The position numbers were made by a program, and so were the translations under genes. From positions 1 to 50,935 of the forward strand of contig JAHFTX010000019.1 in the NCBI GenBank assembly GCA_023265395.1: 50,935 bases of DNA, given 5' to 3'. Below the pieces are notes generated by a model. It did no database searches. It was not told the origin of the DNA and was given only the letters and a program-made list of their open reading frames with translations. This DNA is from Thermoplasmata archaeon (GTDB lineage: Archaea; Thermoplasmatota; DTKX01; JAHFTX01). This document shows, one piece after another, positions 20,001-28,500 of this stretch; the stretch's first letter is position 1; every line of letters starts with the position of its first letter.

Positions 20001-22357
20001 TCAAGCCGGCGGAGACGCACTTGATGGTGGAGCAGGCCGTGAGCAGAGGCCTGTCGGGTCGCCTCACGAAGCGGATCGACAGCCGCGCCAGCCATCTCAT
20101 ACTCCAACAGCGCTTCGCACAGGAGCCCAAGAGAGGACACGAGCCGTGCGGGTTCTTGCAGCGTACGGGCACGCCGCACCGCTTCGCGCAGCCCCTCTAG
20201 GCCCCCCACCTCGCCTGCTCCCACGCGCGCCAGGGCCCGCTCAGTGCAAGTCCACTGTTCCCACTCCGGCAGTTCAGGATGGCCTTGGTTCTCTTGCAAC
20301 AGTCGTTCTGCGAGGGTGAGATCTGCATTTGCCGCCTCCGTCTCACCCCGCAATCGTCGAGCGCCAGTTCGTCGGAGCAGAAGTTGGACCCGCTCCAAAG
20401 GGGGGAGGTGCCCCGCAATCCCCACGGTCGTGACCTCAATAAGCGCGGAGAGGTCCCCTAGGAACCACAACTGCATCGCAAGCTCCGCACGTAAGGGGCC
20501 TTCTGCGATTCGCAGCTCCTCCGGTGCGAGGCGTGTGATGAGGGTCAGGGCTTGGAGGTTGAAGGCTGCGCCGCGTGAGAACTCATGGGAGCGGTTGGCT
20601 TGGGCGGCGGCCTCGCGCGTGACGACAAATGCCCGGTGCGGATCTCGTCCTCTTTGATAATGATAGGCCAAGTCGTACAGATGGGCTGCTCGTCGGGCGG
20701 AGTAGACGCTCTCGATGGACTCGGCGACATGGCGGTGTAGGAGTCGACGACTCGCCTTGCCCAAGTCGCGATAGAGGACCTCACGAACGATCTGCTGTCG
20801 GAATCGATAGCCCTCGAAGCGGTCGACCTCTTGGAGCAATCCGCGATGCTGGAGGTCGTCCAGGGCAAGGAGTAGTTCCTCCTCCCCAACATCCTCTTGC
20901 AGGCCATCAGGCGACCCGTCCACAGGGCCGGCATCCGATCCCCCAAGGGTGGCCAACAGTACATCGACCGGGAATGAGTTCCCGATGACTGCGGCCGTGC
21001 TGAGGATCTTCCGCTGGCGCTCAGTCAGAGCCTCGACTCGACGGAGGACGCTGTCGACGAGCGGACCGCTTAGCGGAAGCTGTTCCTCCCGCGGTGGCGA
21101 CGAGACCACTTTAGTCCCGTCCCATCGCAGAGCTCCCTCTGTCCAAAGGGCCTGGATGAGCTCCTCGAAGAAGAAGGGAAGTCCATCCGAGAGCGCGATG
21201 ACCGCACGGATGAGGTCGTCCGTGGTAGGCAGGCCCGGAAGGAGTATCTCGCACCAGCGCTCGAGGTCGGCTGCCCCAAGGGGGTCGAGGCGAATGTGCT
21301 CCCCCCACCGGGCTAAATAGGATGATTGCGACGGTAGGGTTGCCACGGGCGGGTCGCTGGGGTTCCCTGCTGATTCCACCCCGTCCTGTCGTACCGAGCC
21401 GCAGACCAGGAGCGGGAGGCGATCACTACTCTGGAGGAGCGCTCCGACCAACGCCAAGCTTTCGTCATCGAGCCAGTGCAAGTCGTCGATGAGTAACAGC
21501 AGGGGATGATCCTGGGCCGTTGCCTCTAGGGCCCGCAGGGCGTCCTCGCGGGGGGCCGCTGGACCTTGCGCCGAACGATAGGGGGCCTCTCGATCAGGAA
21601 TCGGGCGCACGATTGGTGCTTCCAGGAGGCGATCGACCACGTCTTCAACGCTCATCAGCAGCTCGGCTGGCAAGGGGTCCGAAGGTGGTGCCGCCCCAAG
21701 CTGGGCGGGGGAGAGATGGCGACTGACGAGTCGGGCGATCTCGCGGCTGCTCGCCCTTAGCCCCTCGCGCAAGGCCTCGGGTCGCCCTCCGATTGCCACC
21801 AGGGCAACAACGATCGGGTCCGCCGTCTCGAGGAGGATGCGATACCGACCGTACGTCAGTTCCTGGAGCCGACCCTCCCCACTTTCGTTTCCAGGGTCGA
21901 AGGAGCTCTCCAGGAACGTCTGGATTGTCTGAAGGAGCGCCTGGAGGTTCCCCTCGTCCCCAAAAGGCCGGAGGGTTCGATGGCGGTGGACCAACAAACG
22001 CCCCGGTGGAAGGAGCACGAAGACCTCCTCGATCGCGATCGGTTCGGTGACGTCATCCGATGGGGATGCTCGGATTCCATTGAGTGCATTTGCAAAGGGT
22101 AAGAGTGGAGAGCCCCCTTCCAGACCGCGAATAAGGTGGACCGCAAGCCCCCCGGATCGAGCGATGGCTTCGACCTCGTGCAAGAACCTCGTCTTGCCAA
22201 CCCCTCCCTCCCCCGAGATAAGGACTGAAGCGCCCCGACCTTGCTGCAGCCCCGCAACTAGTGGGCCGATTCTCTCCAGGGAAGATCCCCGTCCGACCAT
22301 GGGAGACGGCGGGGTCGGGCGGTACCCTTCTGTAGCCCCTGCTCCCGTTGTCCTCAC
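17021..22357 (-). CDS. Double-module STAND ATPase (two AAA modules, TPRs)
   Basis: 1778 residues with two complete ATPase modules in tandem. Module 1 has VGRGSSLE at 21, Walker A GEGGVGKT (49-56), an insert (~108-245) in the position of the paralogs' longin/roadblock-like domain but more diverged (FVLLPPGRLLVH, LLQTIQTFLESSF, ELTYGRYRILLE), and Walker B LLLLIDDLHWLDD (~286-298). After a winged-helix/TPR stretch, module 2 has Walker A GPMGIGKS (~986-993) and Walker B MLVVDNLQWVD (~1107-1117) with normal spacing and no insert. More TPRs run to the end. The GTG start overlaps the upstream stop as GTGA (4 bp). Fusion of two ATPases allows internal dimerisation; that reading is inference. The architecture is otherwise like MalT/AfsR-class STAND proteins. 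Confidence 0.8.
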   Translation of the reverse strand: MRTTGAGATEGYRPTPPSPMVGRGSSLERIGPLVAGLQQGRGASVLISGEGGVGKTRFLHEVEAIARSGGLAVHLIRGLEGGSPLLPFANALNGIRASPSDDVTEPIAIEEVFVLLPPGRLLVHRHRTLRPFGDEGNLQALLQTIQTFLESSFDPGNESGEGRLQELTYGRYRILLETADPIVVALVAIGGRPEALREGLRASSREIARLVSRHLSPAQLGAAPPSDPLPAELLMSVEDVVDRLLEAPIVRPIPDREAPYRSAQGPAAPREDALRALEATAQDHPLLLLIDDLHWLDDESLALVGALLQSSDRLPLLVCGSVRQDGVESAGNPSDPPVATLPSQSSYLARWGEHIRLDPLGAADLERWCEILLPGLPTTDDLIRAVIALSDGLPFFFEELIQALWTEGALRWDGTKVVSSPPREEQLPLSGPLVDSVLRRVEALTERQRKILSTAAVIGNSFPVDVLLATLGGSDAGPVDGSPDGLQEDVGEEELLLALDDLQHRGLLQEVDRFEGYRFRQQIVREVLYRDLGKASRRLLHRHVAESIESVYSARRAAHLYDLAYHYQRGRDPHRAFVVTREAAAQANRSHEFSRGAAFNLQALTLITRLAPEELRIAEGPLRAELAMQLWFLGDLSALIEVTTVGIAGHLPPLERVQLLLRRTGARRLRGETEAANADLTLAERLLQENQGHPELPEWEQWTCTERALARVGAGEVGGLEGLREAVRRARTLQEPARLVSSLGLLCEALLEYEMAGAAVDPLREATRQASAHGLLHHQVRLRRLEGDLLLQGGALRDAARAYREASARAEKLDLEYERDLLRLCLARLDLRAGHLEDARSRASEVEASARSKGLLPLQAHALLLEANLRHVRHEHAAAGEAFEMAIGLLHRSGRLRALQSALRRSGELLLLRGATEHARIPLGRALDLARRREDRVGVSQLELLLEEAVADPVPYSGNGEMLNQLVELAQSVSLGEGGGAVLLQGPMGIGKSRLTRELSYRLQGEGWHVYAASGSSPDSGTPYASLLMALAKTQGWRDFPPPAALIEWLEIGESPHPPGGEALPQSSVLPGPPRALISDAEDLQRYRDRLFEALGRYFTAAAHRRPTMLVVDNLQWVDISTMQLLHFLSRMEETGPLLMVMVFATDLPDSGQRTAHVRDTLRLMNREKLLTTLTMVPLGLDDVRGMSESFFGAALSPEVVESLMERSQGNPFFLLSILHELRASGLGPISLEGVELQSVVTAASVQGLVERRLERLPLQEAALLDLCAVIGPQVPLWTLEVLGKGLTQEPLTLLEGLTRAALLEETAGETIHFSHTLIQVVVYGRLTEERRRALHGEVANALTQRLGGIPALSAALAGLSEPAAFEGSVPSALPLAVLSEVFEAARHLREAQEWGDAARFALLAGKVAASQLAPAETCRYLQWAQEALVQVAASEHLQLQVLQRLWACAESTGELDRSLQTAARAAKVAAVLGDAVVQSRALLQQGRLWSVKGQWPEGERQMQEAAALVQSPQHRREHAQVELELARNRRRQGRFGPATEAVISALRGGIELDDGPIITRALLERGAILIDCGDWEGARGYLHQCLQRASEGSFPDLVPWAHYRLGSLEAASQRWSVALDLFEQSANEALRQGLTRLEAYGLLGQAECLARLGRSVVAEERCGRALVRFERFDEVVMIATAHRVMGIIHWRNGKREQALAALREAVRLGEQIGSPLVLADAHLDLAATLLEDHQAPAAAQHLQEAERIYGAIGATGGPRRIGVLRERLESRGSRRRL

Positions 22358-25251
22358 CCCTGTCGCTCGTGAGATTTGGTAGGTTCGGACGACCGATTGG
22401 ACGCTGCTTCGAGGGTGGCAATCTCAGCCGTTTGTACTGCGCGGAGTCTCTCTAGGCGGGTACTCAGGTCCGCGATTGCTGATTCGCCCTTGAGTCCGCC
22501 CCCCATCCGGCGGTGGGTATCAATGGCGCGCTCGTAAGATCCAAGCGCGTCAACCATTCGGTCTGACTGTTCGAAGAGGGATCCGAGTTGTCTCAGCAAT
22601 TGGACTGCAAGGTGGTGGAGGGAAGCCTCTTCGGCCTCCTCAAGCGCGGCAGTGAGCACTTCCTCGGCCCGCCCAGGTTCCTCGCGCAGGAGGGACACGA
22701 TACCCTCCGCCAGGGCAATCTGCACCCTGATGTTGGTGTCACCGATTCGACTTCCCATGGCGCGCGCTCGGTGCAAGAGCGACTCGGCAATCGCCAGATC
22801 CCCCAGCTGGGCGTGGATCTCCGCACCATTTGCGAGGGCCAGTCCCTGGGCCGGGAGGTCCTTGAGGCGTTCAGCGCCTTCGAGCGCGAGAGCGTTGTAC
22901 TCCTGGGCTCGGGACCAATCCCCCATCGAAGCATGGGCGGCCGAGATGTTGTTGTAGAGCTGGTTGAGCTCGTGGAAAGCCTCTGCTTGCCAGAGGTGGG
23001 CTTCAGCCTCGCTGAAGGCCTCCAGGCAGGAATCAAATCGCCCCTGATTCAGGAAGGCTGCTCCCAGATACCGTAGCGCCATCCCCGTGGTCTGCGGGTC
23101 CCCCAGGGTTCGTGCCCGTTCGACCGCAAGCGATCCGGCAGCGACGGCCATTCGAAAGTCCCCCGAGAGACGATAGAGCTTGCACGCCTCCGAGAGGATT
23201 GCCACAGCGGCCCGTGGATGCTCGCCTTCGTCTGCCCTCAAGAGCGCCTCCACGATACAGACCTTCGCAGCATCCTCCTGCTGCCGCTGGGAGAGGGTCC
23301 GTGCAAGACCGCGCAGGGAATCGAGCATCGTCGCCCGGTCCTCGTCCCACAGACCCTGGAGCGAGAGCTCGTAATGCTCCCCAGCGGCCTGCCACTCACC
23401 ACCCATCTCTTGGAGGAGGGCGATCCTATGGTGGATGCTCGGGAGCAATCGGAGGAGCTCGAGCCGACGTGCGGCCTCGAGTGCGTGCGTGTAGTGGCGG
23501 AGTGCTTCCTCCGGACTATACCGCTGCTCGGAGATCTCAGCGGCACGCAAGGAATACTCCACGATCTCCTCGAACTCCTTGGTCTGGGAGTAATGGTCTG
23601 CCGCTGCCAGGAGAACGGAGCCTTCGGGGTCCGAGGGGCTCGCCAACAACGCTCGCGCGATGCGCCGATGCAACAGGCGTCGCATGCCCCCGGAGAGACC
23701 ATCGAGGACCACTCGGCGCATCAGGTCATGTTCGAACCTCCATCGACCTTCCCCTGCATCCACGAGGTGGCCGGCAATCGTGAGACTTCGAAGGATCGCT
23801 GGCACATCTTCGCGAGCGTGGGCTCGGACGAGTACGGCTTCCTTGAACGAACGACCTGCCACGGCAGCGTACTGGAGGACCTCACGTTGTGGACGGGTCA
23901 ACTGATGGAGCCGGACCTCAATTAGCTCTCGCACCGATGAAGGGAGCTGGATGCTATCCCAACGACGCAAGAGTGCGCTCTCGGCGCTGGAGCCCGGGAG
24001 CACAGGCTGACCGAATTCTGTGACCACCCGGAGGTACTCGTGGACGAACAGCGGACTACCTCCCGTCTGCGCATAGAGCGCATCGATGAATCCTGTCGGA
24101 GCGTTCGGGTGCCCTATGACCGTTGCCACCCACGTTGCCACATCCTCCCGCCGCAACGGGAGCAGCTCGAGGATGGTGACACGCTCTGCGAACGTCGATG
24201 AGGAAAGCTCCCGCAGCGCGAGGGAGGTGGGCAGCACGTCATCGACCCGCATCACCAAGACCACGAGCAAGGGTCGTGGCACCGGGTCCCCGAGGTGGGT
24301 CTGCAAGAGGGCAATCGTGCCTCGGTCGAGCGCCTCGGCGTCGTCGATGAGCAGCAGGGTTGGCGTGGGGGTTGGGGTCTGGCGGGCACCGCCCTCAGTG
24401 ATTGCAGAGTTCTCGCACAGCCCATCGAGCAGAGCCTCGGCCTCTTCCTCCCTTCCGCGGGCCCACTCGCCCAAGAGTATCAGATTCCGTCGCGGGAGCA
24501 GTTGGTCGACGAGTTCCTCGATCCCACGGAGGGCGGTGACATCTCCCGTCCATTGTTCAAGTGGGGCCGCGAACCGCTCCTCTGTGGTTGCCACGAGTTG
24601 CTGTGCCCACAGACGCAGGAGGGGGTCGAAACGTCCGGTGACGCCAGCGGCGATGAGCCGCTGGCCAATCGCCAAGAATATGGTGAGACCCTTCCAGTTC
24701 TGAAGGGGCGTACCCGCGATTGCCTGTTCTTGGACGACCTCGAGCATCTCGCGTAGGCGAGAGCCCGAGACGTCGGGCCTCAAGCGGCGAGTGGTGTGGT
24801 TGAGTAGTGTCCCATCGAGATGAAACAAGAACAGCTCGTCGACGCCGGGTTCGGCTCCTGTATCCTCACCATCGGCATGCAAGGTTGAGGCGGTCGACCG
24901 ATTGCCCACTAGACGAAGCGCCCTCACGACCGGGGAGAAGGGTGCATCGCCTTCGACCGCCGCCGCCGTGAGCACCCGAAGCCCCAGACCGCGTGCCAGC
25001 GATTCGACGCGATGGGCAAGGACACTCTTGCCCGAGCCCAGCGGCCCTCGAAGGACGACGACCCCTCGGCTGTTGAGGTGTCGCCCTAGGGACGGCACCC
25101 CTAAAGGAGAGCCGTCGTTGGCTAGGCCGCCGACGAGCGAAGAGAGCTCTTCGAGCTGCGATTCGCGTCCATACAAGCGCGCAGGCGTATTGAGGATCGT
25201 GGCCACGGTCCGCAGGAGACTGAGGGAATGGTATTGGAGGTATCGGAGCAC
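22354..25251 (-). CDS. STAND-type ATPase, first gene of the cluster
   Basis: 965 residues from GTG 25251; TTG 25308 and GTG 25206 are alternative starts. LYGRESQLEEL near residue 26 begins the ATPase module. Walker A is GPLGSGKS (69-76) and Walker B is LLLIDDAEALD (~298-308). The insert between them (~136-251) starts with FLFHLDGTLLNH and ends in QWTG, matching the paralogs at its edges while its centre has diverged. A winged-helix segment and TPR repeats (~500-900) follow. It is divergent from the giant surface gene at 25541 and overlaps the next ATPase gene by 4 bp, so it heads the operon. A likely TATA box lies at 25322-25333. Signal-dependent ATPase switching is inferred from family architecture. 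Confidence 0.78.
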   Translation of the reverse strand: MLRYLQYHSLSLLRTVATILNTPARLYGRESQLEELSSLVGGLANDGSPLGVPSLGRHLNSRGVVVLRGPLGSGKSVLAHRVESLARGLGLRVLTAAAVEGDAPFSPVVRALRLVGNRSTASTLHADGEDTGAEPGVDELFLFHLDGTLLNHTTRRLRPDVSGSRLREMLEVVQEQAIAGTPLQNWKGLTIFLAIGQRLIAAGVTGRFDPLLRLWAQQLVATTEERFAAPLEQWTGDVTALRGIEELVDQLLPRRNLILLGEWARGREEEAEALLDGLCENSAITEGGARQTPTPTPTLLLIDDAEALDRGTIALLQTHLGDPVPRPLLVVLVMRVDDVLPTSLALRELSSSTFAERVTILELLPLRREDVATWVATVIGHPNAPTGFIDALYAQTGGSPLFVHEYLRVVTEFGQPVLPGSSAESALLRRWDSIQLPSSVRELIEVRLHQLTRPQREVLQYAAVAGRSFKEAVLVRAHAREDVPAILRSLTIAGHLVDAGEGRWRFEHDLMRRVVLDGLSGGMRRLLHRRIARALLASPSDPEGSVLLAAADHYSQTKEFEEIVEYSLRAAEISEQRYSPEEALRHYTHALEAARRLELLRLLPSIHHRIALLQEMGGEWQAAGEHYELSLQGLWDEDRATMLDSLRGLARTLSQRQQEDAAKVCIVEALLRADEGEHPRAAVAILSEACKLYRLSGDFRMAVAAGSLAVERARTLGDPQTTGMALRYLGAAFLNQGRFDSCLEAFSEAEAHLWQAEAFHELNQLYNNISAAHASMGDWSRAQEYNALALEGAERLKDLPAQGLALANGAEIHAQLGDLAIAESLLHRARAMGSRIGDTNIRVQIALAEGIVSLLREEPGRAEEVLTAALEEAEEASLHHLAVQLLRQLGSLFEQSDRMVDALGSYERAIDTHRRMGGGLKGESAIADLSTRLERLRAVQTAEIATLEAASNRSSEPTKSHERQG

Positions 25252-25321
25252 CCGAGGGCCTCTTCGGGGGAGGCGTCTGGGCGGCAGCGGTGGAGTGGAC
25301 GATGGCAACTTTGCCCAAAAA

Positions 25322-25333
25322 GCCTATATCAGC
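25322..25333. promoter_or_regulatory. Shared TATA-like site between ATPase operon and surface gene
   Basis: GCCTATATCAGC is the only AT-rich patch in the divergent intergenic region. Read on the minus strand (GCTGATATAGGC) it puts a transcript start near 25300, upstream of GTG 25251. Read on the plus strand it puts one near 25352, giving the surface gene a leader of about 190 nt. TATA boxes are nearly symmetric, so it could serve either or both genes. Confidence 0.4.
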
Positions 25334-25540
25334 AGCAAGGAGGTTGGTTCACCAGACCGATTCCCGAGACGCTTGCGAAGGCACAAGGGGACTCTTCCAA
25401 CCCTTGCCAGAACCCCCTGTGCTACCCCCTCCGCTGGTCGTGTCGACGCAAGGGATCGCCTCCGCGGGGGCTTGGCGCCCCTGTGTGCGACCCCCGACGA
25501 CCGCGGTGGCGGGTCCGCAGGTCCCGGGGGGTGGCAAACC

Positions 25541-28500
25541 ATGTGGAACCGTCACGGCACGCCCAGTGTGCCGATTGCAGCAGGGCCCCAAACGTCGAAC
25601 GTCCGCACCGTGAGCGCCTGCCTGCTCGGGTTGCTCCTGTTCGGGGGGATTCTGCCGCTATTGCTTGCCACCGGAGCGCCTGTCACCTCCAGTTTCTCCC
25701 GAAGCTACGTTGACCCTACCGTCCCGGTGGTCATCCCGGATTTCGGAAATGGGATTAGCACCATCGATGTCACCGATACCTTCACCCTGACCAACACCCA
25801 CGTGACCATCGACGTCATCCACAGCTACCGCGGCGCGCTCGTCATCGCCATCCGTCACCCAGGATATCCGGGAGTCCCCGAGGTGATCCTCTACACCGGG
25901 TCTTTCGCCGACCTCGGAGCAGACGTCAGTCTCGATCTTGACGTCGCAGACTTCGACGGACTCGATTCGGTCGGGCAATGGCAAGTCGTGGTTACCGACC
26001 GGGTGCCCGATGCCAAGATCGGGACAATCACGACTTCTGTGATCGAACTCTCCTACACCTTCTCCGTCAACCTGACGGACCCTGTGCCGGCGAACCCTGC
26101 GCCGACCCTCAGTGGGACGGCAGCAATCCGAGCGGTCGTAGCACCAGCGGCTACGGTGACGCTGGCTGTCGACGGCAGCTCGGTCGGCACAATGGTACCT
26201 ACCGGGAGCCCCAACGAGTTCGGCTATGACCTGGACACCCTCGGTTGGGCAGACGGGTTGCATACGCTCGCGGTCGAGGGCACAACCCCCTTCGGCAACT
26301 CACTGACCGACCTCCATGCGGTACGCTTCACCAACTACGACCTTGATGGAGCAGGGGTCACTGAGTGGATCGATCCCACCTCGAGCACGACCATGAGCGG
26401 CACCTACCTCCTGATCATGGGCGTCCCTTCCCACGCCACGGCGGTGCAGTGGGGGGTTGATGGAGCGGTCGTCGGCCCGATGGCGTTCTCGGGGTCCGAT
26501 GCGACCTATGACTACTACATCGCCTCCCTCGACACGACGCTCTTGAACGACGACGTCCACACCCTCTCCTCCATCACGACTGGGGGCGATGGGAGCACTA
26601 CGGATCGGAGCGTCCTGGTCATCATCGACAATTGGCAGGTCAGCGCCGCTTTCACCGCGCCTGCCCCACTGTCGAGTGTCAGCGGCACCGTGGTGGTGAC
26701 CATGGCGGTGAACGACGCCGATTCGACCACCGTGGAAGTCGATGGGGTCCCCATCGGTACCGATGGGACTGACCGAGTCGGCGCTGGAACACACACGATC
26801 CTGTGGGACTCGACGGCCCAGACTGATGGTTCCCATGCCCTCATCGCTCGCAGCATCGATTTCGACGGCGTCGAGGCGTCGGCCTCAGAGACAGTCTTTG
26901 TCGACAACGTCCCGCCATTGACGGCGGCCCTGGTCTCCCCCGCGCCTTTCTCGACCATCGCCGGGGTAGCGAGTTTCGATGTCGACACCACGGCCTCGGC
27001 CAACGAAGCACGATTGGTGGTGGATGGCGTGCTCGCATCAGTCACGATCGGAGCCCCGAATCTCGACGCCGACACCTACCGCCTGTCCCTGCCCACCGAC
27101 AGCTTTGTGGATGGTCTCCATCAGGTGCAGGTCCAGCTCCGCGACATCACTGGGGCGCTGGCAACGGATCAAGAGGTCTACAGCTTCGACAACTATGCGA
27201 TAGCGGTGGTAATCACTCAGCCAACCTCCCCGCCAGCGGTTACGGGCTCCTTCATCGTGCGAGCCACCGCAAGTGACGTGCTCATCGGACGGCTGATTCT
27301 CGATGGCACACTCGTCGAGGAGATTACCCGCGGCATCGCCCTTTCCGACACCGATCTCGTGTTCAGCTCGATTGACAGTACCACCCTTGGCGATGGCAGC
27401 CACGCCCTGCAGGTCGTCGGTCTCGGCCCCGGCAGCGAACAAGCGATCGACAGCACGTCGATCACCGTGGATAACTACCAGATTTCCATCACCCCGCTCC
27501 TCCCCACGGCGGGTACGGTGCTTGCCGGGACTCAGGACGCCTGGGCGACGACCCCGGACTATGCGGCCTCGTTCGAGGTGCGCGTGGGCTCGACCGTGCT
27601 AGCGAGTACGACGACTTCGGTCTTCTGCTTCGGTGGCACCTGTTGGTGGAACGTTGCGTATGACTCGACGGGCATGACCGAGGGCCCAACGCAGCTGCTG
27701 CTGGCGGCATCGGATCCGGACGGGATCTGGGCGAGCGCGACGGTCGCGGTCATCGTCGACAACTACGACCTGACGGTCACCTTCGACGCGTTGCCTGCTA
27801 CGGGCGGAACCATGGACATCTCGGTCCAGGTCACCAACGCCCCTGCAGCTCCGGCGACGAACTACGCCGTCTCAGCGGAGCTCTTCGTCGATGGCCAACT
27901 CGCGGCCGTCGATGGATCCTTCGACCAGCCGACGCAGCGGTTCACCTTTACCCTCGACACCACGACCATCGGCGACGGGAGCCACGTGCTGCGGGCTGAG
28001 GTCACCGACACCGCTGGGGACGTGAAGGTGGCGACCACCTCCATGCCCATCAACAATTGGGATATTCAGCCGTCCATCTTCTTCCCGGCCGCTGGTGGCG
28101 CGCTCAGTGGCACCATCAACCTCTGGATCGAGGTGGACAATAACGCTCCGGATGGGCCGACCACCGGTTACGCAGAGAGTGCGGACCTCCTGGTCGACGG
28201 CGTGGTCACCAGCAGCACCACCACCTTCCAGGACCTCGGGTTCTTCCGCGGGTTCATCTTCACCCTCGATACCAGCGCCTTCACCGATGGCCTGCATCAG
28301 CTGCGGGCCGAGGTCACCGATCCTGATGGAACTGTTCGGACGGTCTTCCGATCGCAGGCTTTCGATAATTGGCTTATAACGGTCACTCTGCAGGTGAATG
28401 ACGCCGATAACCGCATCGGGGGAACCTTCAGTGGGATCATCGCCTCCCCATCGGTCGCCGATCGTGCAGAGCTCTACATCGATGGCTCGTTGGTGAGCGT

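Noticed and set aside
9223-25251. Antiphage NLR-like (Avs-type) defence cluster
   Set aside because: STAND ATPases can be defence proteins, but I see no nuclease, protease, TIR or other effector domain on any of the four, and no neighbouring defence or mobile genes. The surface-protein context fits signalling better.
9223-25308. A small Ras-like GTPase or MglA/MglB pair to partner the longin/roadblock-like inserts
   Set aside because: No frame in the window shows the GTPase G1-G5 motifs; any partner must be encoded elsewhere.
24902-25540. Upstream extension of the giant surface protein's frame into the divergent ATPase gene
   Set aside because: It encodes basic, serine-rich sequence antisense to the ATPase; the signal peptide begins at ATG 25541, which has a G-rich site upstream.
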